Assembly (NCBI RefSeq): GCF_030758345.1
Contig: NZ_JAVAMO010000010.1
Coordinates: 1 to 64,000 of the forward strand
Source of the DNA: Ruegeria discodermiae
GTDB taxonomy: Bacteria > Pseudomonadota > Alphaproteobacteria > Rhodobacterales > Rhodobacteraceae
Direction of reading: 5' to 3'
DNA length: 64,000 bases
Every line of letters starts with the position of its first letter. The stretch's first letter is position 1. A program made the translations under genes and the position numbers. This document shows, piece after piece, positions 35,180 through 42,890 of this stretch. The notes below the pieces were generated by a model. The model was given only the letters and a program-made list of their open reading frames with translations. It searched no databases and was not told where the DNA came from.

Positions 35180-35680
35180 ATGGCCCTTTCCGAGCAGTAT
35201 CTGGAAGAAGACATTCACCCCATCGACATCGTCGAGCATATCGCCGAGCACCATGACTGGGATTTTGATCGTATCGGGGACGATCAGATCGCCATGGCGG
35301 TAGAGGGACAATGGCGGACCTATTCCATCACACTCGCCTGGTCGGGTTATGACGAGACCCTGCGCATGGTCTGCACCTTTGAAATGGAGCCGCCCGAGGA
35401 AAAGCTTCCGCAGCTATATGAGCTGATCAACGCGATGAACGATCAGTGCTGGGCGGGGGCCTTCACCTATTGGGGTGGTCAGAAACTGATGGTATATCGG
35501 TATGGTCTGGTTCTGGCGGGCGGCCAAGTTGCAAGTCCCGAGCAGATCGATACGATGATCAACGCTGCCGTGCTAAGTGCCGAACGGTATTACCCGGCGA
35601 TCCAGCTGATGGTTTACGGTGATCGCAGCCCGGCGGATGCGATGCAGGTTGCCATTGCAGAGGCGTATGGCCGCGCATAA
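35180..35680 (+). CDS. YbjN-domain protein
   Basis: A 166-residue soluble acidic protein. IDIVEHIAEHHDWDFDRIGD, WRTYSITLAWSGYDETLRMV and the central LYELINAMNDQCWAGAFTYW match the YbjN fold, related to type III secretion chaperones; in enterobacteria YbjN alters motility and stress responses when overproduced. Its partner here is unknown. GAGGTGG precedes the ATG. proC follows after 35 bases, possibly on the same transcript. Confidence 0.85.
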   Translation: MALSEQYLEEDIHPIDIVEHIAEHHDWDFDRIGDDQIAMAVEGQWRTYSITLAWSGYDETLRMVCTFEMEPPEEKLPQLYELINAMNDQCWAGAFTYWGGQKLMVYRYGLVLAGGQVASPEQIDTMINAAVLSAERYYPAIQLMVYGDRSPADAMQVAIAEAYGRA

Positions 35681-35715
35681 ACCTTGACCCCGAACGTATC
35701 GACGGGAGGGGTGTC

Positions 35716-36531
35716 ATGGACATGTCACGGATCGCGGCGCAGGGGCTTGTCCTGCTGGGCTGCGGAAAGATGGGATCGGCGATGCTGGCGGGCTGGCTCT
35801 CGGAAGGGCTGCCCGCTTCGTCCGTTTGGGTGATCGATCCGGCCCCTTCGGACTGGTTGCGCGGAACTGGCGTGCATATAAATCAATCGCTTCCCGACGC
35901 CCCAGCGATTGTTTTGGTCGCGGTCAAACCGCAAATGATGGGCGATGCGCTGCCCGTCCTTCAGGATCTGGGAGGCGGGGCGACACTGTTCGTATCAGTG
36001 GCGGCGGGCACCGCCATCGCCACCTATGAAGAGATCTTGGGCGACCGCACCCCGATCATCCGCGCCATGCCCAATACCCCGGCCGCCATCGGGCGCGGCA
36101 TCACGGCGCTGATCGGCAATGCCCATGCCAACGAAGATCACCTCGATCTGGCCGAGGGGCTGCTGGCCGCTGTCGGTCAGACGGTTCGGCTTGACCATGA
36201 GGGTCAGATGGATGCGGTTACTGGCGTCAGCGGCTCTGGCCCGGCTTATGTCTTTCACCTGATCGAAACCCTTGCTGATGCAGGTGAGGCGCAGGGTCTG
36301 CCCGCAGACCTTGCATTGCAACTGGCCCGCGCGACCGTGGCAGGTGCCGGCGCGCTGGCCGAAAGCGCCGAGGAAAGTCCCGGCCAGTTGCGCGTCAACG
36401 TGACCAGCCCCAATGGAACCACGCAAGCCGCCCTTGAGGTGCTGATGCACGAAGAGGAAGGGTTTCCGAACCTGCTGCACCGCGCGGTGACTGCCGCGAC
36501 CGAGCGCTCAAAGGAGCTGTCCCTTGGCTGA
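35716..36531 (+). CDS. proC: pyrroline-5-carboxylate reductase
   Basis: A 271-residue enzyme that makes proline from pyrroline-5-carboxylate with NAD(P)H. GCGKMGSAMLAGWL is the nucleotide site, MPNTPAAIGRGITAL the substrate loop and VTGVSGSGPAYVFHLIETL the dimer-domain signature. It is the canonical proC; compare the divergent paralog at 18934. It overlaps csaA by eight bases. Confidence 0.95.
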   Translation: MDMSRIAAQGLVLLGCGKMGSAMLAGWLSEGLPASSVWVIDPAPSDWLRGTGVHINQSLPDAPAIVLVAVKPQMMGDALPVLQDLGGGATLFVSVAAGTAIATYEEILGDRTPIIRAMPNTPAAIGRGITALIGNAHANEDHLDLAEGLLAAVGQTVRLDHEGQMDAVTGVSGSGPAYVFHLIETLADAGEAQGLPADLALQLARATVAGAGALAESAEESPGQLRVNVTSPNGTTQAALEVLMHEEEGFPNLLHRAVTAATERSKELSLG

Positions 36532-36862
36532 GATCTCGTTTGATGACTTCCTTAAGGTCGATATTCGCGTCGGTGAGGTGATCCGGGCGGAGCCTTACCC
36601 CGAAGCACGCAAACCGGCGATCAAGCTGTGGATCGACTTCGGCGATGAGATTGGTGTGCGCAAATCCTCGGCCCAGATCACCGCGCATTACGCGCCCGAT
36701 GCGTTGATCGGCAAACAGGTGATGGCGGTGGTGAACTTTCCGCCGCGCCAGATCGGCAGATTCATGTCCGAGGTGCTGGTGCTGGGCCTGCCGGATGACG
36801 AAAAAGAGATCGTTCTGATCGGCCCCGACGGGGCTGTGCCCAAAGGCGGGAGGATGCATTGA
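36524..36862 (+). CDS. csaA: CsaA-like tRNA-binding domain protein
   Basis: A 112-residue OB-fold protein. FLKVDIRVGEVIRAEPYPEA, then KSSAQITAHY and VMAVVNFPPRQIGRFMSEVL match CsaA, a dimer that binds tRNA and has been described as a secretion-related chaperone in Bacillus. The start is a TTG at 36524, supported by AAGGAG eight bases upstream inside the 3' end of proC. Its TGA overlaps the next ATG by one base. Confidence 0.9.
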   Translation: MAEISFDDFLKVDIRVGEVIRAEPYPEARKPAIKLWIDFGDEIGVRKSSAQITAHYAPDALIGKQVMAVVNFPPRQIGRFMSEVLVLGLPDDEKEIVLIGPDGAVPKGGRMH

Positions 36863-37815
36863 TGCGCGTCTGGATCACACGTCCAATGACAGAAGCGGTC
36901 ATCGCGCGAGCGAAGGAGACGCTCGATGTGGAATTTCGAGCGGAAACTACCCCGCTTGACCCCGATGAGCTGCGCCGTGCCCTGACTGAGTTCGACGTCG
37001 TGGTACCGACGCTGGGCGACCGGTTCAGTGCCGAGGTATTTGGCGCGGTGAAGCAGCCTCGCTGCCGCCTGCTGGCCAATTTCGGGGTCGGCTACAATCA
37101 TATAGATGTTGTGGCAGCGGGCGCCTCCGGCATCGCCGTCACCAATACGCCGGGCGCCGTCACTGATGCCACCGCGGATATTGCCCTGACGCTGCTGTTG
37201 ATGACCGCGCGGCGCGCGGGCGAGGGCGAGCGGCTGGTGCGTGCGGGCAATTGGCAGGGCTGGCATCCGACCCAGATGCTGGGTCATCACGTCACCGGCA
37301 AGCATCTGGGCGTTGTGGGCATGGGCCGGATCGGGCAGGCAATCGCGCGGCGCTGCCATTTCGGGTTCGGGATGGAGGTGTCGTATCTGGCCCGCAGCCC
37401 CAAGGAACTGAGCTTTGCCGCCACGCAGGCGGATGATCTGCGCGGCCTCGCGGCCTCGGTCGATTTTCTGGTCATCGCGGTGCCGGGCGGGGCCGAGACC
37501 ACCCATCTGATCAACGCCGGTGTGCTGGCAGCGATGAAACCCTCGGCGCTGCTGATCAATATCGCCCGAGGTGAGGTTGTGGATGAGGCCGCGCTTATTT
37601 CGGCCCTGCAGGCAGGGCAGATCGCGGGGGCGGGGCTGGATGTCTATGAATTCGAGCCAAAAGTGCCGGATGCGCTGATCGGCATGGAGAATGTGACCCT
37701 GCTGCCGCATCTGGGCACGGCAACTGAAGAGGTCCGAACAGCGATGGGGTATATGGCGTTGGACAATGTGGTGGCCTGTATCGCCGGTCAGGACCTGCCG
37801 AACCTTGTGAGCTGA
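36862..37815 (+). CDS. D-2-hydroxyacid dehydrogenase (glyoxylate/hydroxypyruvate reductase type)
   Basis: A 317-residue NAD(P)H dehydrogenase. ANFGVGYNHIDV and the Rossmann motif LGVVGMGRIGQAIARR are present, with the catalytic Arg in NIARGEVVDE, Glu in DVYEFEPKVP and His in LLPHLGTAT. It most resembles glyoxylate/hydroxypyruvate reductases, which would suit one-carbon or glycolate metabolism, but other 2-oxoacids are possible. The ATG at 36862 has GGGAGG eight bases before it and overlaps the csaA stop. Confidence 0.9.
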   Translation: MRVWITRPMTEAVIARAKETLDVEFRAETTPLDPDELRRALTEFDVVVPTLGDRFSAEVFGAVKQPRCRLLANFGVGYNHIDVVAAGASGIAVTNTPGAVTDATADIALTLLLMTARRAGEGERLVRAGNWQGWHPTQMLGHHVTGKHLGVVGMGRIGQAIARRCHFGFGMEVSYLARSPKELSFAATQADDLRGLAASVDFLVIAVPGGAETTHLINAGVLAAMKPSALLINIARGEVVDEAALISALQAGQIAGAGLDVYEFEPKVPDALIGMENVTLLPHLGTATEEVRTAMGYMALDNVVACIAGQDLPNLVS

Positions 37816-37836
37816 CCCCCCGTCGTTCGACCCGGT

Positions 37837-38433
37837 TCAGCGTGCCTCCGTGGGGAGGTCACCCATCGCCTCGCGCCAATGCTTGCGGCAGAGTGAGACA
37901 TAGGTTTCATTCCCGCCGATCTGAACCTGCGCGCCCTCAGTGATTGCACGCCCCTGTTCATCCTGCCGGATGACCATCGTGGCCTTGCTGCCGCAGGCGC
38001 AGATCGTGCGCACTTCGCGCATTTCATCGGCCAGCGCCAGCAGGGTGGCCGAGCCCGGAAACAGCTTGCCCTGAAAGTCGACGCGCAGCCCGTAGGCCAG
38101 AACGGGCACCCCCAGATCATCGACGGCGCGCGCCAGTTGCCAGACCTGATCGGGGGTCAGGAACTGCGCCTCGTCAACAAAAACGCAAGCCAGCCGCCCT
38201 TGATCTAGCTGGCGGGCGATCATCACAAAAACGTCATCGCTGGTGGTGAAGGTATCGGCTTCGGCGCCGATGCCGATCCGTGAGGCGATCCGGCCTTGCC
38301 CGGCGCGCCCGTCGATGGCGGCCGTCATCAGATAGGTCTGCATGCCGCGTTCGCGGTAATTATGGGATGCCTGCAGCAAAACGGTCGATTTGCCGGCATT
38401 CATCGTCGAATAGTTGAAATAGAGCTTGGCCAT
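37837..38433 (-). CDS. tdk: thymidine kinase
   Basis: A 198-residue type II thymidine kinase of the salvage pathway. The P-loop YSTMNAGKSTVLLQ (from residue 8), VFVDEAQFLTPDQV (Walker B, catalytic Glu), and four Zn ligands in CACGSKA and CRKHW mark it. Length is normal. It is convergent with the dehydrogenase gene with 21 bases between them. Confidence 0.95.
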   Translation of the reverse strand: MAKLYFNYSTMNAGKSTVLLQASHNYRERGMQTYLMTAAIDGRAGQGRIASRIGIGAEADTFTTSDDVFVMIARQLDQGRLACVFVDEAQFLTPDQVWQLARAVDDLGVPVLAYGLRVDFQGKLFPGSATLLALADEMREVRTICACGSKATMVIRQDEQGRAITEGAQVQIGGNETYVSLCRKHWREAMGDLPTEAR

Positions 38434-38661
38434 GGGGCCGGTCTAAATCGCAAGACAGTCCCGGACAAGTTGCGAAGTAAAGGAAAAAACCATCGTCTCC
38501 GCACATCCTCGCAACTCTTGTGCTGCGCGCTTGGCAGCAGGCCGCGTTGGATGGCGGAGACCTGTACCCCAACTCACTCTCTAATTCACCACAACGGCTC
38601 CAGAGGCTTTGGTATTGCCCACCAGAGCCCACTAGTTAACCGACGCCGTTCGACGCCCCCA

Positions 38662-38790
38662 CTCTCTCAAAAACCCTCAGAAAACCTGAGGGATAGCCAA
38701 TTTGTTACATTTGATTTAAGAGTCAGGAATGGGAAATATCCCGGGCCTTTCCCCTCTTGGTGACTGTTGGGGGGGCGACAGTTGAGAGAG
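38662..38790 (+). promoter_or_regulatory. structured leader, SD-pairing inverted repeat
   Basis: The 364-base gap 38434-38797 has no gene. In its last 130 bases CTCTCTCAA (38662-38670) is the exact complement of TTGAGAGAG (38782-38790), and the second copy contains the ribosome binding site of the gene at 38798. Between them lie CCCTCAG - AAAAC - CTGAGGG (38674-38692) and GGGAAA / TTTCCC (38731-38753). An RNA starting upstream could hide the ribosome binding site. The left part, 38434-38660, shows nothing that I recognise. Confidence 0.4.
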
Positions 38791-38797
38791 GGTAACA

Positions 38798-39256
38798 ATG
38801 GCCGAGATCGGGTCTTATCTGAAAAAGCACACCGAGGCGCTGGTCAAGGATGTGGGTATTGAGGCAGCCTGCGAACTGACAGGAAAATCCAAGGCGACAC
38901 TGGGGCGGTATTATTCCGACAATTCCGAACATCTCGACCGCTTCATGCCCGTGGATGCGGTGGCCCGGCTGGAACAGGCGGCAAGCTATCCGCATGTAAC
39001 TTCGGCGCTGGCAGAGTTGAAAAACATCACGCTGTCTCACGGCAGCGCCCCGGCCAATAGAGAGCGTCAAGGCGGCGTGAACGCGGATGTCATAGCGCTC
39101 AGCCAGCGTTTTGCGATGCTGATGACGGAATATCAGGAAGCCATAGAGGACGGCATCATCACCGTGAATGAGGCCAAGCGTCTGCTCAGGGAAACCGTGG
39201 CGCTGCAGCAGGTTCTGATCGACATGAAGCTGCATCTGCAGGAAGAAAGCACCTGA
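38798..39256 (+). CDS. hypothetical protein with a possible helix-turn-helix, upstream of arsH
   Basis: A 152-residue acidic helical protein. The N-terminal [20 protein letters not shown] could form a helix-turn-helix ([15 protein letters not shown] as turn and recognition helix), followed by [20 protein letters not shown]. The C-terminal half (about 95-150) is predicted helical: [39 protein letters not shown]. It resembles small phage-type regulators but I recognise no family. GAGAGGG lies before the ATG. arsH starts four bases after its stop, so the two share an mRNA. Confidence 0.65.
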   Translation: MAEIGSYLKKHTEALVKDVGIEAACELTGKSKATLGRYYSDNSEHLDRFMPVDAVARLEQAASYPHVTSALAELKNITLSHGSAPANRERQGGVNADVIALSQRFAMLMTEYQEAIEDGIITVNEAKRLLRETVALQQVLIDMKLHLQEEST

Positions 39257-39260
39257 ACCG

Positions 39261-39980
39261 GTGGATCTTGACGACCTGCCGAGTATCGTCCCCGAGGCGC
39301 TACAACCGATTGCCGTTGATGGCCTGATCGCCGAGGGGGACCCCACCCATCCGCCGCGTATCCTGTTGCTTTACGGGTCGCTGCGCGATGTCAGCTATTC
39401 CCGCAAGGCTGCGGAAGAGGCCGCGCGCATCCTGCGCGCCTTTGGCTGCGAAACCCGCATATTCGACCCCGCCGGTCTGCCTTTGCCCGATGATGCGGGG
39501 GCCTCGGAACATCCCAAAGTGGCGGAGCTGCGCGATCTGGCGGTCTGGTCCGAGGGTATGGTCTGGTCTTCGCCGGAACGGCATGGCGCGATGACCGGTC
39601 TGATGAAGCTGCAGATCGATTGGCTGCCCCTGTCACTCAAGGGCGGCATCCGGACAACCCAGGGCAAGACGCTGGCGGTGATGCAGATCTCGGGCGGGTC
39701 GCAATCCTTCAACGCGGTGAACCAGATGCGTATTCTGGGGCGTTGGATGCGGATGCTCACCATCCCGAACCAAAGCTCGATCCCCAAGGCCTGGCTGGAA
39801 TTTGATGAGGACGGGCGGTTGCCCGAAGGCTCGTTCTATCGCCGGGTGGTGGACGTGATGGAGGAGTTGGTGAAGTTCACCTATCTGGTGCGCGGGCGGC
39901 AATCCTACCTCGTCAATCGCTACTCGGAACGCGTCGAGAGCGTCGAAGAGGTGCACAAGCGCGTGTCGAAACCATCCTGA
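39261..39980 (+). CDS. arsH: ArsH-type NADPH-dependent FMN reductase
   Basis: A 239-residue flavoprotein. [20 protein letters not shown] is the FMN-binding start; [20 protein letters not shown] and [20 protein letters not shown] are the ArsH signatures. ArsH oxidises trivalent organoarsenicals and can act as a quinone or azo reductase. No arsR, arsB or arsC is nearby, so a general redox role is possible. The start is a GTG at 39261, four bases after the stop of the preceding gene, with only a weak ribosome binding site, suggesting translational coupling. Confidence 0.88.
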   Translation: MDLDDLPSIVPEALQPIAVDGLIAEGDPTHPPRILLLYGSLRDVSYSRKAAEEAARILRAFGCETRIFDPAGLPLPDDAGASEHPKVAELRDLAVWSEGMVWSSPERHGAMTGLMKLQIDWLPLSLKGGIRTTQGKTLAVMQISGGSQSFNAVNQMRILGRWMRMLTIPNQSSIPKAWLEFDEDGRLPEGSFYRRVVDVMEELVKFTYLVRGRQSYLVNRYSERVESVEEVHKRVSKPS

Positions 39981-40073
39981 GCTTCGATCTGCTCAAACGC
40001 CCTGGCAATGTGATCTGATTGCCGGTCTCTGCCGTATTCAATTCATATATATATTTTTTTGAAAGGAATTGAG

Positions 40074-40436
40074 ATGTCAGGAGGACATGTTTTGGGATTT
40101 GGGAGGAGTGTGCCCCTCGAAGACAAGATTTCCGAGCTTGATGATTATCGTCTGACAGATGAGGGCTATTTGCTTTTCACGCTTCTCCACATCGTGGACG
40201 ACATCGACGTTGATGCGTTCGTTTTCAACGACGAACGGGCCGACGCCCCTGCGCCCGCAGAGCCAAGCGCCGAGTTTGCTCCGTCCTTAGGGGCCGTCGC
40301 GCTCGCGGAGGATGCTGGTCAGGGTTTCACTGGTTCCCTCGCGCCTGCACCGTTGAAACCTTCCGACGATGTCATTGAGCATATTGATTTCGAGGATGTT
40401 CTTTTTGAACCTGAAACCTATGAGCACGTTCTTTAG
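40074..40436 (+). CDS. acidic orphan protein
   Basis: A 120-residue, strongly acidic soluble protein: ISELDDYRLTDEGYLLFTLL, then HIVDDIDVDAFVFNDERADA, an Ala-Pro-rich middle and a C-terminal VIEHIDFEDVLFEPETYEHV. The Ala-Pro linker between two Asp/Glu-rich ends suggests two short folded or interacting pieces. AAGGA lies 8-9 bases before the ATG at 40074, after an unusual AT-rich run (ATATATATTTTTTTG). I recognise no family. An acidic DNA mimic, an anti-sigma or a chaperone-like partner are all only guesses. Confidence 0.55.
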   Translation: MSGGHVLGFGRSVPLEDKISELDDYRLTDEGYLLFTLLHIVDDIDVDAFVFNDERADAPAPAEPSAEFAPSLGAVALAEDAGQGFTGSLAPAPLKPSDDVIEHIDFEDVLFEPETYEHVL

Positions 40437-40515
40437 GCCCGGCCTTGGCACGTGAGTTTCCGCTTGGCTTATAGTTCGTGCAGACCTGCGCGGGCGGCTC
40501 TACCGCCCCGCGCGA

Positions 40516-41640
40516 TCAGCTATGGCGCCGGACGATCACCGAACCCACGGAATAGCCCGCCCCGAAGGAACAGATCAGGCCAAGATCACCCTCGGCCAGA
40601 TCGTCGGAATATTTGGAAAACGCGATGATAGAGCCTGCCGAGGAGGTGTTTGCATAGTCCTGCAGAATGTTGGGTTGCTCGCCCGCCTCTGGTTCGCGGC
40701 CCAGGACCTTCTTGCCGATGAAGTCATTCATCGTCTTATTGGCCTGATGCAGCCACAGCCGTTTCAGATCGGCGCTGCCGACGCCCTCGTCGGCCATGTG
40801 ATCGGTGATATGCTGGCTGACCATCGGCAGCACTTCCTTGAACACCTTGCGGCCGTTCTGCATGAACTGCATGTCGCGGCGGTCTTCCATGCCAGCGGGG
40901 CGCGAGCGACGCAGGAAACCGTTATTGTTGCGGATATTATTCGAGAATTTGGTGGCGCAGCGGGTCGAGAGCACCTCGAAACAGGGGCCTTTGGCGTCTT
41001 CGGTGCGTTCCAGAACCACGGCGGTGGCCACGTCTCCGAAGATGAAGTGACAGTCCCGGTCGCGCCATTCCAGATGCGCGGTGCAGATCTCGGGGTTCAC
41101 CACCAGCGCCGAGCGGATGCTGCCCGAGCGGATCATGTCAGCAGCGGCCTGCAGGCCAAACGTGGCCGAGGAACAGGCAACGTTCATGTCAAAGGCGAAC
41201 CCGTCGATGCCAAGTGCGTCCTGCACCTCGATTGCAATTGCCGGATATGCGCGTTCGTGGTTGGATGCTGCGCAGATCACGGCATCGATATCGCCTGCTT
41301 CGCGACCGGCCTGCGCCAGGGCTTTTTCAGCGGCGTCCACAGCCATTTCAGTCATGAGCCCTGGTTCGTCATCGCTGCGCTGGCGCAGCAGCGGGTGCAT
41401 CACATCGGGGTCCAGAATGCCGGTCTTGTCCATGACATAGCGGTTCTCGATCCCACTGGCCTTGAAGATGAACTCTTCCGACGAATGCTGCATCGCGTCA
41501 ACAGAGCCTGCGGCGATCTCATCGGCATGTTCGCCATTCCAATTATCCGCATAGGCATTGAACGCCGTGACCAGTTCGGCATTGGTGACCACATCGGTAG
41601 GCGTGAAAACACCGGTGCCTGTGATGGCGGGCGTGTACAT
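40516..41640 (-). CDS. beta-ketoacyl-ACP synthase III, long form
   Basis: A 374-residue thiolase-fold enzyme. The catalytic triad is visible: Cys in NVACSSATFGLQ, His in WLHQANKTMNDF and Asn in DYANTSSAGSI. The family starts fatty-acid chains by joining acetyl-CoA and malonyl-ACP; this version is about 50 residues longer than FabH, with an insert after residue 30, and belongs to a group also seen making other acyl chains. The start at 41640 has GGAG upstream. It stands alone, away from other fab genes, divergent from a phosphotransacetylase-like gene. Confidence 0.85.
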   Translation of the reverse strand: MYTPAITGTGVFTPTDVVTNAELVTAFNAYADNWNGEHADEIAAGSVDAMQHSSEEFIFKASGIENRYVMDKTGILDPDVMHPLLRQRSDDEPGLMTEMAVDAAEKALAQAGREAGDIDAVICAASNHERAYPAIAIEVQDALGIDGFAFDMNVACSSATFGLQAAADMIRSGSIRSALVVNPEICTAHLEWRDRDCHFIFGDVATAVVLERTEDAKGPCFEVLSTRCATKFSNNIRNNNGFLRRSRPAGMEDRRDMQFMQNGRKVFKEVLPMVSQHITDHMADEGVGSADLKRLWLHQANKTMNDFIGKKVLGREPEAGEQPNILQDYANTSSAGSIIAFSKYSDDLAEGDLGLICSFGAGYSVGSVIVRRHS

Positions 41641-41809
41641 GGCTTGCTCCTGCGAAATGATGATTTGCCTAAGATGCTGCGCGGGGCGGCAAGGTTCAAG
41701 AGGCGTCGCGCAGCACAATCTTGCTCATATGCGGCATTTGGCTCTGCACACCCGCGCCGAACGGGCCTAGGCTGGCCGCAACTCAACCCATCAGCGCAGA
41801 GAGAATGCG

Positions 41810-42820
41810 ATGACAATGACGGTTCCCCCCGACACCAAAGACGCAGCAGGCCAGCTGTTGAGCGGGCAGAACATGCCCTGTTTCGAGGCGCTGCTGCAAC
41901 GCTCGCGGCCACATGACCCGATCCGCACCGCGATCGTGCATCCCTGTGACGAACATGCGCTTGAAGGCGCGATGCAATCCCGCGCGGAAACGCTGATCGA
42001 GCCGGTGCTGGTCGGCCCGCGCGCGCGGATCGAGGCCGCCGCGACTGCGGCCGGTATCGACCTGACCGGGATCGAGATCGAGGACACTCCCCACAGTCAT
42101 GCCGCCGCCGAACGCGCGGTCGAACTGGCCCGTGCAGGCAAGGTCGAGGCGCTGATGAAAGGCGCGCTGCATACCGACGAGATCATGGGCGCAGTCGTGC
42201 ATGCCAAAACCGGGCTGCGCACCGAACGCCGCATGAGCCATGTCTTTGTGCTGGATGTCTCGCGCTATCCCCGGCCTCTGCTGGTGACGGATGCGGCCAT
42301 CAACATCTTTCCCGATCTCGAAACCAAGGCGGATATCATCCGTAACGCGATCGGGCTGGCCAGATCGCTGGGCATCGACCCGCCGAAAGTGGCGATTTTG
42401 TCGGCGGTCGAGACGGTGACCGAGAAGATCCCTTCGACCGTCGAGGCGGCGGCGCTGTGCAAGATGGCAGATCGCGGTCAGATCAAGGGAGGTGAGTTGG
42501 ATGGCCCGCTGGCGTTCGACAATGCGGTCTCTCCCGAGGCGGTCGAAGCCAAAGGCATCGTGTCTCCGGTGGCCGGGCAGGCGGATATTCTGGTCGCCCC
42601 GGATCTGGAGGCAGGCAATATGATCGCCAAGCAACTGATCTATCTGGCGGGCGCGGGCTGTGCCGGTCTGGTGCTGGGCGCACGCGTGCCGATCATGCTG
42701 ACTAGCCGGGCGGATGGGGTTGTGGCGCGGGTGATGTCGGCGGCGCTGGCCCAGCTTTATGTGCGTAACAGACATGGCGCGGTGCCGGGAACGCTGGCCA
42801 AGCCGATAGCCGAGGATTGA
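41810..42820 (+). CDS. phosphate acetyl/butyryltransferase
   Basis: A 336-residue enzyme of the Pta/Ptb family that swaps CoA and phosphate on short acyl groups. MKGALHTDEIMGAVV, HVFVLDVSRYPRPLLVTDAA and the C-terminal FDNAVSPEAVEAKGI match the group usually annotated as the phosphotransacetylase half of enoyl-CoA hydratase/Pta proteins. The C-terminal AGNMIAKQLIYLAGA is conserved. No acetate kinase gene is beside it. The ATG at 41810 has GAGAGAATGCG upstream; a second ATG two codons later is possible. Confidence 0.88.
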   Translation: MTMTVPPDTKDAAGQLLSGQNMPCFEALLQRSRPHDPIRTAIVHPCDEHALEGAMQSRAETLIEPVLVGPRARIEAAATAAGIDLTGIEIEDTPHSHAAAERAVELARAGKVEALMKGALHTDEIMGAVVHAKTGLRTERRMSHVFVLDVSRYPRPLLVTDAAINIFPDLETKADIIRNAIGLARSLGIDPPKVAILSAVETVTEKIPSTVEAAALCKMADRGQIKGGELDGPLAFDNAVSPEAVEAKGIVSPVAGQADILVAPDLEAGNMIAKQLIYLAGAGCAGLVLGARVPIMLTSRADGVVARVMSAALAQLYVRNRHGAVPGTLAKPIAED

Positions 42821-42835
42821 GGGTGCAGGAAAGGC

Positions 42836-42866
42836 TTGACCTCAACCTAACTTGAGGTCGTAGCAA
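42836..42866 (+). promoter_or_regulatory. MerR/SoxR-type promoter of the MFS exporter
   Basis: TTGACC (42836-42841) and a -10 TAGCAA (42861-42866) are 19 bases apart, longer than normal, and the perfect dyad GACCTCAA - CCTAAC - TTGAGGTC (42838-42859) fills the spacer. That layout is the hallmark of MerR-family activation by DNA untwisting, and the CCTCAA ... TTGAGG arms match the SoxR box. It lies 25 bases before the MFS start codon. soxR is not in the window. Confidence 0.75.
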
Positions 42867-42890
42867 GGTCATAGTCACGCGGAGAAGACC

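Noticed and set aside
38434-38797. tRNA or other known small RNA
   Set aside because: Hairpins occur, but there is no cloverleaf, no T-loop motif and no resemblance to a known RNA family that I can recall.
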